Source: an uncultured Nitrosomonadales bacterium
GTDB lineage: Bacteria; Pseudomonadota; Gammaproteobacteria; Burkholderiales; Gallionellaceae
Direction: 5' to 3'
NCBI GenBank assembly: GCA_903915035.1
Contig: CAIWRI010000057.1
Span: 1 to 47,766, forward strand
DNA: 47,766 bases
Under the pieces are notes generated by a model, which was not told the DNA's origin, did no database searches, and was given only the letters and a program-made list of their open reading frames with translations. A program made the translations under genes and the position numbers. Positions 19,537-33,194 of this stretch are shown here, piece after piece. Position 1 is the stretch's first letter. Every line of letters begins with the position of its first letter.

Positions 19537-19608
19537 ATGGCTAAGGGACAACAGCGCAAGAACAAGGAAGTCAAAAAACCTAAAAAAGAACTACCACCTG
19601 TAAAATAA
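19537..19608 (+). CDS. Very small basic conserved protein (23 residues)
   Basis: This reading frame begins MAKGQQRKNKEVKKPKKE and ends after a short proline-containing tail. It is preceded by a purine-rich TAGGGA and by a TATAAT at 19498-19503 that could be its own -10 box. Tiny proteins with the pattern M-x-K-G-Q-x-R-x-N-(R/K)-E-x-K-K-P-K-K recur in many proteobacteria, and this matches from memory. Ten of 23 residues are Lys or Arg, suggesting nucleic-acid or ribosome contact, but function is unknown. It is too short for ordinary gene finders. Confidence 0.65.
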   Translation: MAKGQQRKNKEVKKPKKELPPVK

Positions 19609-19869
19609 ATTGCAGTTTCGTTAAAGTTGATTTTTTGCAAAAACTTTGCAAGCATACAATTTGCTTGATTTATAATGATGCACATCAGAATAAACCCTGA
19701 TGAGACAGAAAGGGTCGGGAAAAGTGAATGGCCACGGCAGCCGATAACAAAAACAGGCGCTCCGGCACATGGAGCGAGTTGCTCATGGCAAAAACGAACT
19801 AGCACTTATTCATTTACCCGTACTTATAATTTAACCAGTCTGAACTTGCGTATTTTGGAGCCTTAAACT
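19609..19869 (+). promoter_or_regulatory. acnA leader region with stem-loops
   Basis: No protein gene is convincing here. TTGCAA (19646-19651) and TATAAT (19671-19676), 19 bases apart, make a plausible promoter, and a second TATAAT lies at 19825-19830. Between them ACCCT (19694-19698) can pair with AGGGT (19711-19715), CGCTCC (19758-19763) with GGAGCG (19771-19776), and GAGC (19773-19776) alternatively with GCTC (19781-19784). If transcription starts near 19683 the acnA leader is about 185 nt and folded, which invites post-transcriptional control. A GGAG site (19857-19860) serves acnA itself. Confidence 0.4.
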
Positions 19870-22560
<2,691 letters not shown>

Positions 22561-22589
22561 TTAGCCTTTAGGCTGCGACGCTAAAAAAC

Positions 22590-22620
22590 GGAGAAAACCA
22601 GAAGTTTGGTTTTCTCCTTT
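22590..22620 (+). terminator. Rho-independent terminator of acnA
   Basis: GGAGAAAACC (22590-22599) and GGTTTTCTCC (22608-22617) form a perfect 10-bp stem with an 8-nt loop, followed by TTT. It ends acnA 30 bases after the stop codon and insulates it from the J-domain cluster. Confidence 0.85.
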
Positions 22621-22687
22621 GACTTATGCGTGACAGGCTTTTCAGCCTGGCGAATGCAATTTAACTAACGGCAAGCAAAGAACTCCA

Positions 22688-22978
22688 ATGGAAAATTTGT
22701 ATAACATCCTTGGCGTCTCGCCCACAGCTTCCGGCGATGAAATCAGGAAGGCGTACCGTCAGCTTGCCATGCGTCACCATCCTGACAGGAACGACGGCAA
22801 TACCGCCCGCTTCAATGCCATTAAACTCGCGTACGAACAGCTATCAGATCCTCAAAAACGCACGGAATACAATCAGAGTCTACACAACCGTATTATCCTT
22901 GATCCGGAACAAGAGGCGCTGCTGCTCTGGCAAGCACTGTACAAACGCTGTGAACTTAACATAGACTCATCACCATGA
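22688..22978 (+). CDS. Small J-domain protein
   Basis: A 96-residue protein that is almost entirely a J-domain: NLYNILGVSPTASGDEIRKA, then YRQLAMRHHPDRNDG with the catalytic HPD, then KLAYEQLSDPQKRTEYN, covering all four helices in residues 3-66. There is no G/F region or zinc finger, so it is a type III J-protein that can stimulate a DnaK ATPase but probably not hold clients by itself. The last ~30 residues are a short helix. Its stop overlaps the start of the next gene (ATGA at 22975), so the two are likely translated together. The partner is probably one of the three unknown proteins downstream. Confidence 0.85.
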   Translation: MENLYNILGVSPTASGDEIRKAYRQLAMRHHPDRNDGNTARFNAIKLAYEQLSDPQKRTEYNQSLHNRIILDPEQEALLLWQALYKRCELNIDSSP

Positions 22979-23487
22979 AAACCATACATCCTGAATTCGC
23001 CTACCAATCACGTGAACTGGGCATCCAGATTGAAGACACGCTGGGTGATCCACCCGACCGGAAAACCTACATGAAAGTCATCAACGCCTTGATTGAAGAG
23101 TTTGCCCGGGGTTCTGAAATTGACGATGTGAACCTTTTAGCCTTCGCATTGGTTGATCAATTACAATTTAACGACCCGGCAGGACTCCTGGCACAATGCC
23201 AGCACTATACTGGTGGTGATACCGCAAGCGTGCTGTCCATGGTGTCATGCAAGGAGGACAAAGCGGATCTGGCTGTCATTATGGTCAGTGAGCAAAATCC
23301 TGAACTTGCACGGCGCGCCATCCTCAGTGCCTTTTTATATAAGCATCCTAAACGCTGGAAGGATGAAGACCACTTGCTGGCAACGCTGCAAAAGAGCGAG
23401 AATGGCGATGACGAGGATGAAGAACAACTCAATTCAGGTTACGACATTGAACACTTATTCGATGCTAACGGAGACAACAATGCCTGA
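22975..23487 (+). CDS. Hypothetical acidic protein of the J-domain cluster
   Basis: A 170-residue soluble protein I do not recognise. It is predicted largely helical from residue 1 to about 140 and then has an acidic tail with ENGDDEDEEQLNSG. The start overlaps the J-domain gene by four bases and the stop overlaps the next gene by eight. Weak similarity of layout (helical body, then acidic low-complexity tail) to the following protein suggests the two may be related or contact each other. No motif points to catalysis. Confidence 0.7.
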   Translation: MKTIHPEFAYQSRELGIQIEDTLGDPPDRKTYMKVINALIEEFARGSEIDDVNLLAFALVDQLQFNDPAGLLAQCQHYTGGDTASVLSMVSCKEDKADLAVIMVSEQNPELARRAILSAFLYKHPKRWKDEDHLLATLQKSENGDDEDEEQLNSGYDIEHLFDANGDNNA

Positions 23488-24286
23488 TAACAACGCTGAA
23501 AAAGCCAATTACCCCGCAATTAGCCGGCAAATTACCGAACTGGTACTCACGGGTGCGACCGATCATGCGGAAGCTGCCTTGGATGAGGCCGTTGAACAAT
23601 TCGGCGATCTGGCCGTTGTAGAGGTACTCGAAGCCATGGAACCGCAAATCGCATCCATGTACCTGTCGGCCTACGACGGCGGCAAGCTCTCACTGGCAAC
23701 CTTATTGATCTCGCCCAAAGCCTGGGCCATGAGTCTGGCCTATTTCGCCGCCATCTGGGATGCGGAACAAATCGAAGAGGAACCGGAAATATTAGCCGAA
23801 TCGCTGTTCGCACATATTCATGGCGTATTGTTCGCCAGCGATGATCTGGACCGGCGTGCAGCACTCATCCATGAAGCTTTGACTACCGACTGGGGTACCA
23901 CGGCATTTGCCGTCCTGTTCTCAACGGCGATCAATGAAATCATTGAACTTGCCAATGATATTCAGGCTCGAGGCGCACAAGCGGCAGGGCAGACCAGTTC
24001 CGATCATGACATCGTTCCACTTGCCTTAGCGATTGCACGCACCGATGCGGATGCCTGGAACCGGGTGTTGTTTGAACTCTTCCCCGAGTGGCAACCGGGA
24101 GAAAATAAATTGCTTTCCATGTCAGATGACCATGATGACGGCTATGAAGATGATGACGAAGCATACAGTTACGAAGATGCCATCGGCCGAACCACTCAGG
24201 AGTTGTTAATCCGTCTGCGTAAACAAGTACCGGGCAAAGCAAAAGCCAGCAAACACCTGAGCATGGGCGATGATATTTTCTCATGA
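23480..24286 (+). CDS. Hypothetical helical protein of the J-domain cluster
   Basis: A 268-residue soluble, mostly helical protein of unknown function. The ATG at 23480 has a GGAG site at 23470-23473 and overlaps the previous stop. Helical blocks include VEQFGDLAVVEVLEAMEPQI and ISPKAWAMSLAYFAAIW. A strongly acidic linker (SDDHDDGYEDDDEAYSYED, about residues 215-233) precedes a basic C-terminus with VPGKAKASKHL. The acidic linker echoes the tail of its upstream neighbour. No enzyme motif, signal peptide or membrane segment is visible. It begins directly after, and is probably coupled to, the 170-residue protein. Confidence 0.7.
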   Translation: MPDNNAEKANYPAISRQITELVLTGATDHAEAALDEAVEQFGDLAVVEVLEAMEPQIASMYLSAYDGGKLSLATLLISPKAWAMSLAYFAAIWDAEQIEEEPEILAESLFAHIHGVLFASDDLDRRAALIHEALTTDWGTTAFAVLFSTAINEIIELANDIQARGAQAAGQTSSDHDIVPLALAIARTDADAWNRVLFELFPEWQPGENKLLSMSDDHDDGYEDDDEAYSYEDAIGRTTQELLIRLRKQVPGKAKASKHLSMGDDIFS

Positions 24287-24293
24287 GACGATC

Positions 24294-25178
24294 ATGAACA
24301 TTGCCGTACACACTGCTCGCGCGCCCCATCTGGTTCGTGCGCTTGAAATGCTTGCCAGACGCGGAGCTCCGTCACCAGACTCGCTGCTGGAAGAGTTGGC
24401 CGGCATCACCGTGCTGGTCGCCCGTAAATTCACCAATGAACGCACCGCTGACAGACTGCTCGAAGCGCATTATCTGACCATAGGGTGCATATCGTTGGGC
24501 ATTGCGCTTGCAGACATTGCCCATGATGACGGATCCGAGCTGGCTTTTTTACTCAAACAGGGCGCAGAACAAGTTTTTCAGGCTGGATTCCGGCATATCA
24601 GGGAATTAGCTGGCATGCCTAATCAACAAATAGTTTCAGCTTACGATAAAGCACCTGATGCGCAGCAAAACGATATCAAATCGCTATTCTTAAAGCTGTG
24701 CAAAGCCGATCCGAACTTGAAATGGACAGGAGATGAGGTCTACAAAGAAGATTTTAAGGCTCGCCTTGAGAACCAAAAATTTATTAATTGTGCAAAATGG
24801 TTGCGTAAAAATCATTACGCAGGCTCCGTCATTTTAGATCAATCTGGCAATAAAATTACTGAGATGGATACAGATGCTGTTATCAATGTTGCGGTTATTT
24901 TTTCAATTTTAAATGATGGTCGTATTGTCGCACGGATTAATCAAAGAGAAATCGAGAGTCTGGTACGCAGCGTCCGCAAAGCAAAGCCGAATTTCGAAGC
25001 TGGGTGGCGTGAACTACTCAAAAAAATGCCTCTTGAATATCACGCCTTCTTGAATAAATCCATGAATAATTTGAAAAATAAGATTATCCAAAAAATCATG
25101 TCTGGAACTGAGCTCAAGACCATCGTAACTGAGATACAGAACTACGCTGGCATGGAGCAGGACGTCGACTACGATTAA
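24294..25178 (+). CDS. Hypothetical protein with a two-part composition
   Basis: A 294-residue soluble protein that I do not recognise. The first ~105 residues (for example LEMLARRGAPSPDSLLEELA) use GC-richer codons like the neighbours. From about 24610 onward the DNA becomes clearly AT-rich and the protein lysine/asparagine-rich (for example LNKSMNNLKNKIIQK). This looks like a conserved N-terminal domain joined to a C-terminal half of different origin. The ATG at 24294 lies seven bases after the previous stop. Its stop codon overlaps that of the convergent channel gene by four bases. Confidence 0.65.
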   Translation: MNIAVHTARAPHLVRALEMLARRGAPSPDSLLEELAGITVLVARKFTNERTADRLLEAHYLTIGCISLGIALADIAHDDGSELAFLLKQGAEQVFQAGFRHIRELAGMPNQQIVSAYDKAPDAQQNDIKSLFLKLCKADPNLKWTGDEVYKEDFKARLENQKFINCAKWLRKNHYAGSVILDQSGNKITEMDTDAVINVAVIFSILNDGRIVARINQREIESLVRSVRKAKPNFEAGWRELLKKMPLEYHAFLNKSMNNLKNKIIQKIMSGTELKTIVTEIQNYAGMEQDVDYD

Positions 25179-26194
25179 CCCTGTATCAATTGTTCCATTC
25201 GTGTGCGCCCTTGTGGCGTACTCATCACCATGATCAAATCACTTTCCTGCAGCAACTGTAACGGTGACGGGTTAAACTGCCAGACGCCTTCGCGCTGCAA
25301 AGCCAGCACCATACAATCTTCGTTTTCCTGATAAAGCACTTTCAAGAGTTTACCGGTCATCCTGCCGGAAATGCGGATTTCTTCCATGCGCAACTTACTA
25401 TTGGATTTAAGCATATCGTCCAGAAAATTCATCACATTCGGTCTGACCATCGCGGATACCAGCGTCAGTCCGCCACTGTAATCGGGTGAGACAATTTCAT
25501 CGGCACCCACCCGCCGGGTTTTTTCAGCATTTTTCACATCATGGCAGCGCGCCACGACACGCAAGTGCGGATTAAGGTGTTTTGCGCTCAGGCTGATCAC
25601 CAGATTGGTGCTGTCATCATGCGCAACGGCAAATACCCCGCACGCCTGCATGATCCCGGCTGCCAGCAGCACATCGTTATCGGTTGCATCGCCCTGTACA
25701 TAGAGCTGTTCCGGGTGTGTATCAAGATAGCGCTGAATAACGGCCATATCACCTTCGACAATAACAAACGGTCGACCCGTCGCTTCCAGTTCATGCGCCA
25801 CATTTCTGCCTACCAAGCCGACACCGCATACGATATAGTGATTTTTCAGTTGCGCAGTTTTTTTCAGCATTTTCATCCTCCGCCATGTAACATTCAGTTC
25901 GCTTTCCAGCATGAACGCGGTGAAGGTGGACAGTACATAACCCAACACACTGATGCCCGACATGCCGATAAAAACCGTGAACAGCCGTCCATACTTGTAT
26001 TGCGTGACATCAACAACCTCACTGAAACCTATGCTAGAGATCGTGATGAAAGTCATGTAAAAACAATCCAGCCAGCTATGCCCGGGCTTGCCCAACAGGT
26101 GATAACCCAACGTGCCGATCACAAATACCACAACCAGTAGTAGCAGAGCAATCAGCAGATTGCGAATTACTGTTGATTGCTGATGCTTGACCAT
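25175..26194 (-). CDS. Potassium channel-like protein with RCK (TrkA-N/TrkA-C) domain
   Basis: A 339-residue protein with two membrane helices (about residues 11-32 and 70-92) flanking a pore loop, then a cytoplasmic regulator-of-conductance module. The nucleotide-binding site reads YIVCGVGLVGRNVAHELE near residue 118, and a C-terminal TrkA-C-like domain ends the protein. This is the MthK/Kch architecture. The selectivity-filter segment is TISSIGFSEV (51-60) where canonical channels have T-(V/I)-G-(Y/F)-(G/S)-(D/E), so it is recognisable but variant. It starts one base after the def stop, so it is probably the last gene of the hpt-phosphorylase-def transcript. Confidence 0.88.
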   Translation of the reverse strand: MVKHQQSTVIRNLLIALLLLVVVFVIGTLGYHLLGKPGHSWLDCFYMTFITISSIGFSEVVDVTQYKYGRLFTVFIGMSGISVLGYVLSTFTAFMLESELNVTWRRMKMLKKTAQLKNHYIVCGVGLVGRNVAHELEATGRPFVIVEGDMAVIQRYLDTHPEQLYVQGDATDNDVLLAAGIMQACGVFAVAHDDSTNLVISLSAKHLNPHLRVVARCHDVKNAEKTRRVGADEIVSPDYSGGLTLVSAMVRPNVMNFLDDMLKSNSKLRMEEIRISGRMTGKLLKVLYQENEDCMVLALQREGVWQFNPSPLQLLQESDLIMVMSTPQGRTRMEQLIQG

Positions 26195-26195
26195 A

Positions 26196-26729
26196 CTATT
26201 CGTCTAGCGCGCTTGAATCCGGGAAGAACTCTTCACGAAAACCGAAGTTACGCATATCCAGAATATGCATCGGATACAAGATACCGTCCAGGTGATCGCA
26301 TTCGTGTTGCACTACCCGTGCGTGAAAGCCGCTTACTGTCCGGTCAATTACCCCGCCATTTTCGTCATACCCCTGATATCGAATAGCCTGATAACGCGGC
26401 ACCATCCCCGTTAAGCCGGGCACACTCAAGCACCCTTCCCAATCCTCTATTTTTTCGTTCCCAAGCGGGGTGATGACAGGATTGATCAGCACCGTTTCAG
26501 GCACCGGTTCAGCATCAGGATAACGGGGATTTGCCTGAACGCCAAATATCACCACGCGTAATCCCACCCCGATTTGTGGTGCGGCCAATCCGGCACCGTT
26601 CAAAGCCTGCATTGTGTCGCGCAGGTCAATCAACAAACTGTGCAATTGGCTACTATTCTTATCACTGACTATTTTGGCAACTTCGAGCAATCGTACATCA
26701 CCCATGCGTAATACCGGCCTAACTGACAT
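26196..26729 (-). CDS. def: Peptide deformylase
   Basis: Def (177 residues) removes the formyl group from nascent proteins. All three family motifs are visible: GAGLAAPQIGVGLR (about residue 45), EGCLSVPG (about 103) and QHECDHLDG (about 145), giving the Cys and two His metal ligands. I chose the ATG at 26729 over an upstream in-frame start because of the GAGGAGG ribosome site seven bases before it. The start overlaps the end of the purine phosphorylase gene by 11 bases. Pairing with a nucleoside phosphorylase rather than with fmt is unusual; fmt is not in the window. Confidence 0.95.
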   Translation of the reverse strand: MSVRPVLRMGDVRLLEVAKIVSDKNSSQLHSLLIDLRDTMQALNGAGLAAPQIGVGLRVVIFGVQANPRYPDAEPVPETVLINPVITPLGNEKIEDWEGCLSVPGLTGMVPRYQAIRYQGYDENGGVIDRTVSGFHARVVQHECDHLDGILYPMHILDMRNFGFREEFFPDSSALDE

Positions 26730-27474
26730 CACAAGCCTCCTCAACACAAACCCGTTCAAGTATCGCGCAGACCCGCCCCATTGCGAGTCTGGCCGTGGTA
26801 TTAACAACTTCCATGCTAATGCCTGATTGATTATCGCCCCGACCGGCTGCGTAATTGACCACTACGGCAATTGAGGCATAATCCATATCCAGCTCCCTTG
26901 CCAGTGAAGTTTCCGGCATGCCTGTCATGCCGACCATATCCGCACCATCGCGCTGGTAGCGATTAATTTCAGCAATGCTGTCCAGACGAGGCCCCGACGT
27001 TGCTGCATACACACCGCCATCCAGACAAATCTGTTGCGCCTGCGCTGCACTGCTTATAATCCGGCTGCGCAACCGCCTTGCATAAGGCAACGTGAAATCA
27101 ATATTTTTATAGCTGCTGTCGCGCATGCTGAAAAAAGTATCCTCACGCCCGTGCGTGTAGTCGATGATCTGATCAGGTACCACCAACGTGCCGGGTAGCA
27201 GATCGGCACGTATCCCGCCGACCGTAGAGACGGCGATCACCTGGTCTACGCCCTGTTCGCTCAACGCCCACAGGTTGGCGCGGTAATTAACCAAATGCGG
27301 TGGAATAGTATAACCATAACCGTGGCGCGCCAGAAAAATTACCTCTTGCTGGTTGAGTATGCCAAACAGAAAAGCCCCTGACGGTTCGCCAAAAGGCGTA
27401 CGCATCACTTGCCTGTGGGTAATCTCAAGATTCGCCAGTTCTGTCAAACCACGACCACCTATAATTGCCAACAT
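26719..27474 (-). CDS. S-methyl-5'-thioinosine phosphorylase-like purine phosphorylase
   Basis: A 251-residue member of the PNP/MTAP family (trimeric type). Motifs include the phosphate-binding IIGGRGL start, FLARHG (about residue 48), STVGGIRADLLPGTLVVPDQ and MTGMPETSLAREL. The base-binding segment reads VVNYAAG: Asn at the position where adenosine-specific MTA phosphorylases carry Asp points to 6-oxopurine substrates. This fits the methylthioinosine phosphorylases described in Pseudomonas, which release hypoxanthine. The adjacent gene for a hypoxanthine phosphoribosyltransferase supports this: together they would salvage methylthioadenosine-derived purine. Plain purine nucleoside phosphorylase is the alternative. 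Confidence 0.85.
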   Translation of the reverse strand: MLAIIGGRGLTELANLEITHRQVMRTPFGEPSGAFLFGILNQQEVIFLARHGYGYTIPPHLVNYRANLWALSEQGVDQVIAVSTVGGIRADLLPGTLVVPDQIIDYTHGREDTFFSMRDSSYKNIDFTLPYARRLRSRIISSAAQAQQICLDGGVYAATSGPRLDSIAEINRYQRDGADMVGMTGMPETSLARELDMDYASIAVVVNYAAGRGDNQSGISMEVVNTTARLAMGRVCAILERVCVEEACDVS

Positions 27475-27511
27475 ACATATCCTTTACTTACGACTTCCTG
27501 CTAACGACTAG

Positions 27512-28054
27512 CTACTGTTTCACCGCATAAATCGCCGGCAGATTGCGCCACGAACCTTCAATATCCATACCGTAACCGAACACAAAGCGATCCGGCAATA
27601 TCAAGCCAACAAAGTCGGCATAAATTGGCTTCGGCCTGCCATGCTGTTTATCGGCGAACACCGCGCTATAACAATGCGTTGCACCCAGTGCCAGTACACG
27701 TTGCCGCAAGGCAGCCAAGGTATGCCCCTCATCCAGAATATCATCCACCAGCAGAACCATGCGACCATGCACCGATTCATGCGGTGCCACTTTCCAGTGT
27801 AACTCGCCAGCACTGCGTGCATCACCATATCGCGACACATGTACATAATCAAAATCGAGCGGAAAGTTAAGCAGTGGCAACAATTGTCCTGAAAAAACCA
27901 CCGCACCTCCCATCACAGACAGCACCAGCGGATAAGATTCACTCAGTGACGCGTTGATTTGTTGTGCGACCTTATGCAATGCTGATTGCACCTGCTCAGC
28001 CGGTATCAAAAGTTCAGCCTGTTGCAACAGATCCCGTGCACGTTGAATATTCAT
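27512..28054 (-). CDS. hpt: Hypoxanthine-guanine phosphoribosyltransferase
   Basis: A 180-residue type I phosphoribosyltransferase converting hypoxanthine or guanine plus PRPP to IMP or GMP. The PRPP motif VLLVDDILDEGHTL is intact near residues 96-109, with the N-terminal VLSVMGGAVVF loop and the aromatic FVFGYGMDIEGSWRNLP base-binding end. I use the ATG at 28054; the longer frame adds only nine residues. A copy of the intergenic repeat lies between it and the phosphorylase gene downstream. The two enzymes form a logical salvage pair. Confidence 0.92.
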   Translation of the reverse strand: MNIQRARDLLQQAELLIPAEQVQSALHKVAQQINASLSESYPLVLSVMGGAVVFSGQLLPLLNFPLDFDYVHVSRYGDARSAGELHWKVAPHESVHGRMVLLVDDILDEGHTLAALRQRVLALGATHCYSAVFADKQHGRPKPIYADFVGLILPDRFVFGYGMDIEGSWRNLPAIYAVKQ

Positions 28055-28179
28055 CGCACAGACAGGAAATGGCGCAAGCAAGGGGTAAATACCCGCTTGA
28101 CTCGCAGATACTCAAGTTCCATCACTACGGTAGCTTGTAAATACCCCGGCTTGAACTGCTGTTTGTCGATGATCGCCAT
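28051..28179 (-). CDS. Possible 42-residue protein upstream of hpt
   Basis: The frame begins MAIIDKQQFKPGYLQATVVM and ends in a TGA that overlaps the hpt start codon as ATGA, a classic coupling arrangement. No ribosome site is clear and I do not recognise the sequence. A further frame, 28183-28278 on the same strand (31 codons), starts at an ATG overlapping the ligA stop and ends four bases before this one. Either could be a genuine small gene, debris of a decayed gene between ligA and hpt, or chance. Confidence 0.25.
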   Translation of the reverse strand: MAIIDKQQFKPGYLQATVVMELEYLRVKRVFTPCLRHFLSVR

Positions 28180-28270
28180 AATTTACTTGGGACTGGCTTT
28201 AGTAGCCGGCGTAACACGACTTGCCATTACTGCAACAGAAAAATCCGTCTTGCACATAAATCTGGATGAA

Positions 28271-31470
<3,200 letters not shown>

Positions 31471-31538
31471 GTTTATACCCCCGAATCGGACCGGCCGAAA
31501 TTAATTGTACTGATTATCGTAAGCACAGTCGCAAAAAA

Positions 31539-32588
31539 CTATACCAACGGCAGTTCAGGAGAACTGATACCTATGCATGAAACATCCTGCAAGGCCTTAA
31601 TAAATTGCGGCAGTTCATGCAACTTTGCCATGGCAACAGGATGATGTGCGCCATGCATCTGAATAATGCGCGCTCGGCTGGTCACCGGCATTTCCCAACG
31701 CAAACCGCTCAGCAACTCGTCAGCCGATTCCGGCTTGTTGCACACCACCACCATATCACAACCCGCTGTGAGAGCAACTGTCGCACGCTGCACAATATTG
31801 CCGGCAACGGTCGCTCCTTCCATGCTCAGGTCATCACTAAAAATACATCCTTCAAAAGCCATCTGTTGTCGCAGAATTTTTTGCAGCCAGACGGGCGAGA
31901 ATCCTGCCGGACGCGAATCCACTTTGGGATAGATCACATGAGCCGGCATGATTGCCGTCAGACCAAAATGGATCATTTGCAGAAACGGCACCATGTCGCA
32001 CTGTTCGATATCCACGAATTCACGTTCATCCACCGGGATAGCCAGATGCGAATCGGCTGTCACATAACCATGACCTGGAAAATGTTTACCTACGGTGTGC
32101 ATGCCGCCCTGCTTTAAACCCAGCAACAAGCTGTGTGCAAGCTCAGAAATAGCTTGAGGATCACGGTGGAAAGAGCGGTCACCTATCACGCTGCTTTGCC
32201 CGTAGTCAACATCCAGTACCGGCGTAAAACTGAAGTCTACACCACAGCCGCGCAACTCGGCAGCCATTACGTAACCTGATTGCTGAGCTAAATGACGCGC
32301 CCTTTGGGGGTGCACATCCCATACCCTCCCCAGTTCACGCATCGGCGGAATACGGGTAAATCCTTCGCGAAAGCGCTGCACACGGCCACCTTCGTGATCT
32401 ACTGCGACCAGCAAAGGGGTGGCTCGCAGCGCCCGTATTGCCGTGGTTAATGCTGTCAATTGATCAGGTGATTCATAGTTGCGTTTGAATAAAATCACGC
32501 CGCCTGTCAGCGGATGCAACAAGCGTGCCTCATCCTCAGCCGTTAATTGCGTACCCGACACATCCAGCATTACCGGCCCTAAGCCCAT
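31539..32588 (-). CDS. nagZ: Beta-N-acetylhexosaminidase (peptidoglycan recycling)
   Basis: NagZ (349 residues) removes GlcNAc from anhydro-muropeptides in the cytosol. The GH3-family signature KHFPGHGYVTADSHLAIP is near residue 165, with the substrate-binding VAVDHEGGRVQRFREGF (about 62-78) and the catalytic aspartate loop FSDDLSMEGA (about 245). Two ATGs compete: 32594 and 32588. The GGGGA at the right distance favours 32588; the earlier start would add two residues. It lies 68 bases upstream of zipA on the same strand. The product can influence AmpR-type beta-lactamase induction in other bacteria, but no ampR is in view. Confidence 0.95.
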   Translation of the reverse strand: MGLGPVMLDVSGTQLTAEDEARLLHPLTGGVILFKRNYESPDQLTALTTAIRALRATPLLVAVDHEGGRVQRFREGFTRIPPMRELGRVWDVHPQRARHLAQQSGYVMAAELRGCGVDFSFTPVLDVDYGQSSVIGDRSFHRDPQAISELAHSLLLGLKQGGMHTVGKHFPGHGYVTADSHLAIPVDEREFVDIEQCDMVPFLQMIHFGLTAIMPAHVIYPKVDSRPAGFSPVWLQKILRQQMAFEGCIFSDDLSMEGATVAGNIVQRATVALTAGCDMVVVCNKPESADELLSGLRWEMPVTSRARIIQMHGAHHPVAMAKLHELPQFIKALQDVSCIGISSPELPLV

Positions 32589-32594
32589 ATACAT

Positions 32595-33194
32595 TCCCCA
32601 AATAAAGCAAAAATTATTATTTTTATAGTCTGCCCGGCGGGTTAATCACGTAGTACTTACCCTTGTTCAAGGCGTAAGTGTAATTCATTGTAGTGCAAAC
32701 GTCAGAATGAGCGTGTAATTTTGGCACAATGTCATAAGCACTCTTCAATAAATCCGCCCTGCCGCTGATCAGTTTGTCGTGAGCAAGCCCATTTTAATCT
32801 ATGATGCTACGTCAGTTATTGATCTATAGTTGCTGCATCGCTCGGATGCTCCTGAATTCATACGTGAGTTGCCTAGTTACTTCATCAGAGGATTGAGGAG
32901 AAGGAAACGGGCATGGCCAGTTTGCGAGTTATTGCCCGCGGGGCAATATGGCTGCGAAAATCGTTTGCATTATCAGTGGTGGGATCGTTGCCAGCGATAA
33001 TCCGGCACTGACAGGAGCCGGCCTATGACAGAGCAAGTGAAGTCTGGCACGGGTTAAATGGAGTCCGGAGCAAACTGGCGGAACGGGGAAACATGCCGGC
33101 AGAAAGCGTGCACAAGCCAGCGGGTTGTAAAACAGTCTGATTAAATTCAGGCACCGGGCCACTTAACACCGGTACGTACGCAACCCGGCCGTTA
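32595..33194. other. Intergenic region between hypE and nagZ
   Basis: About 600 bases without a convincing gene; minus-strand frames here lack ribosome sites or recognisable domains. Two symmetric elements stand out. ACTTACCCTTG (32655-32665) and CAAGGCGTAAGT (32668-32679) form a near-perfect stem with one bulge, in the presumed nagZ promoter region. TATTGCCC (32930-32937) and GGGCAATA (32941-32948) form a perfect 8-bp palindrome with a 3-base centre. The part next to hypE reads like decayed coding DNA but I cannot assign it. Confidence 0.45.

Noticed and set aside
19697-19725. Hammerhead-ribozyme-like CTGATGA followed by GAC/GTC stem and GGGAAA in the acnA leader
   Set aside because: The GAAA core must directly follow stem II; here two extra G intervene, and no matching stem I/III arrangement with a cleavage site is visible.
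19675-19866. 63-codon frame ahead of acnA
   Set aside because: Overlaps the promoter and stem-loops of the acnA leader and lacks a ribosome site.
32595-33194. Possible lost hydrogenase accessory gene between hypE and nagZ
   Set aside because: Minus-strand open frames exist but none shows a recognisable family, start codon with ribosome site, or conserved motif.
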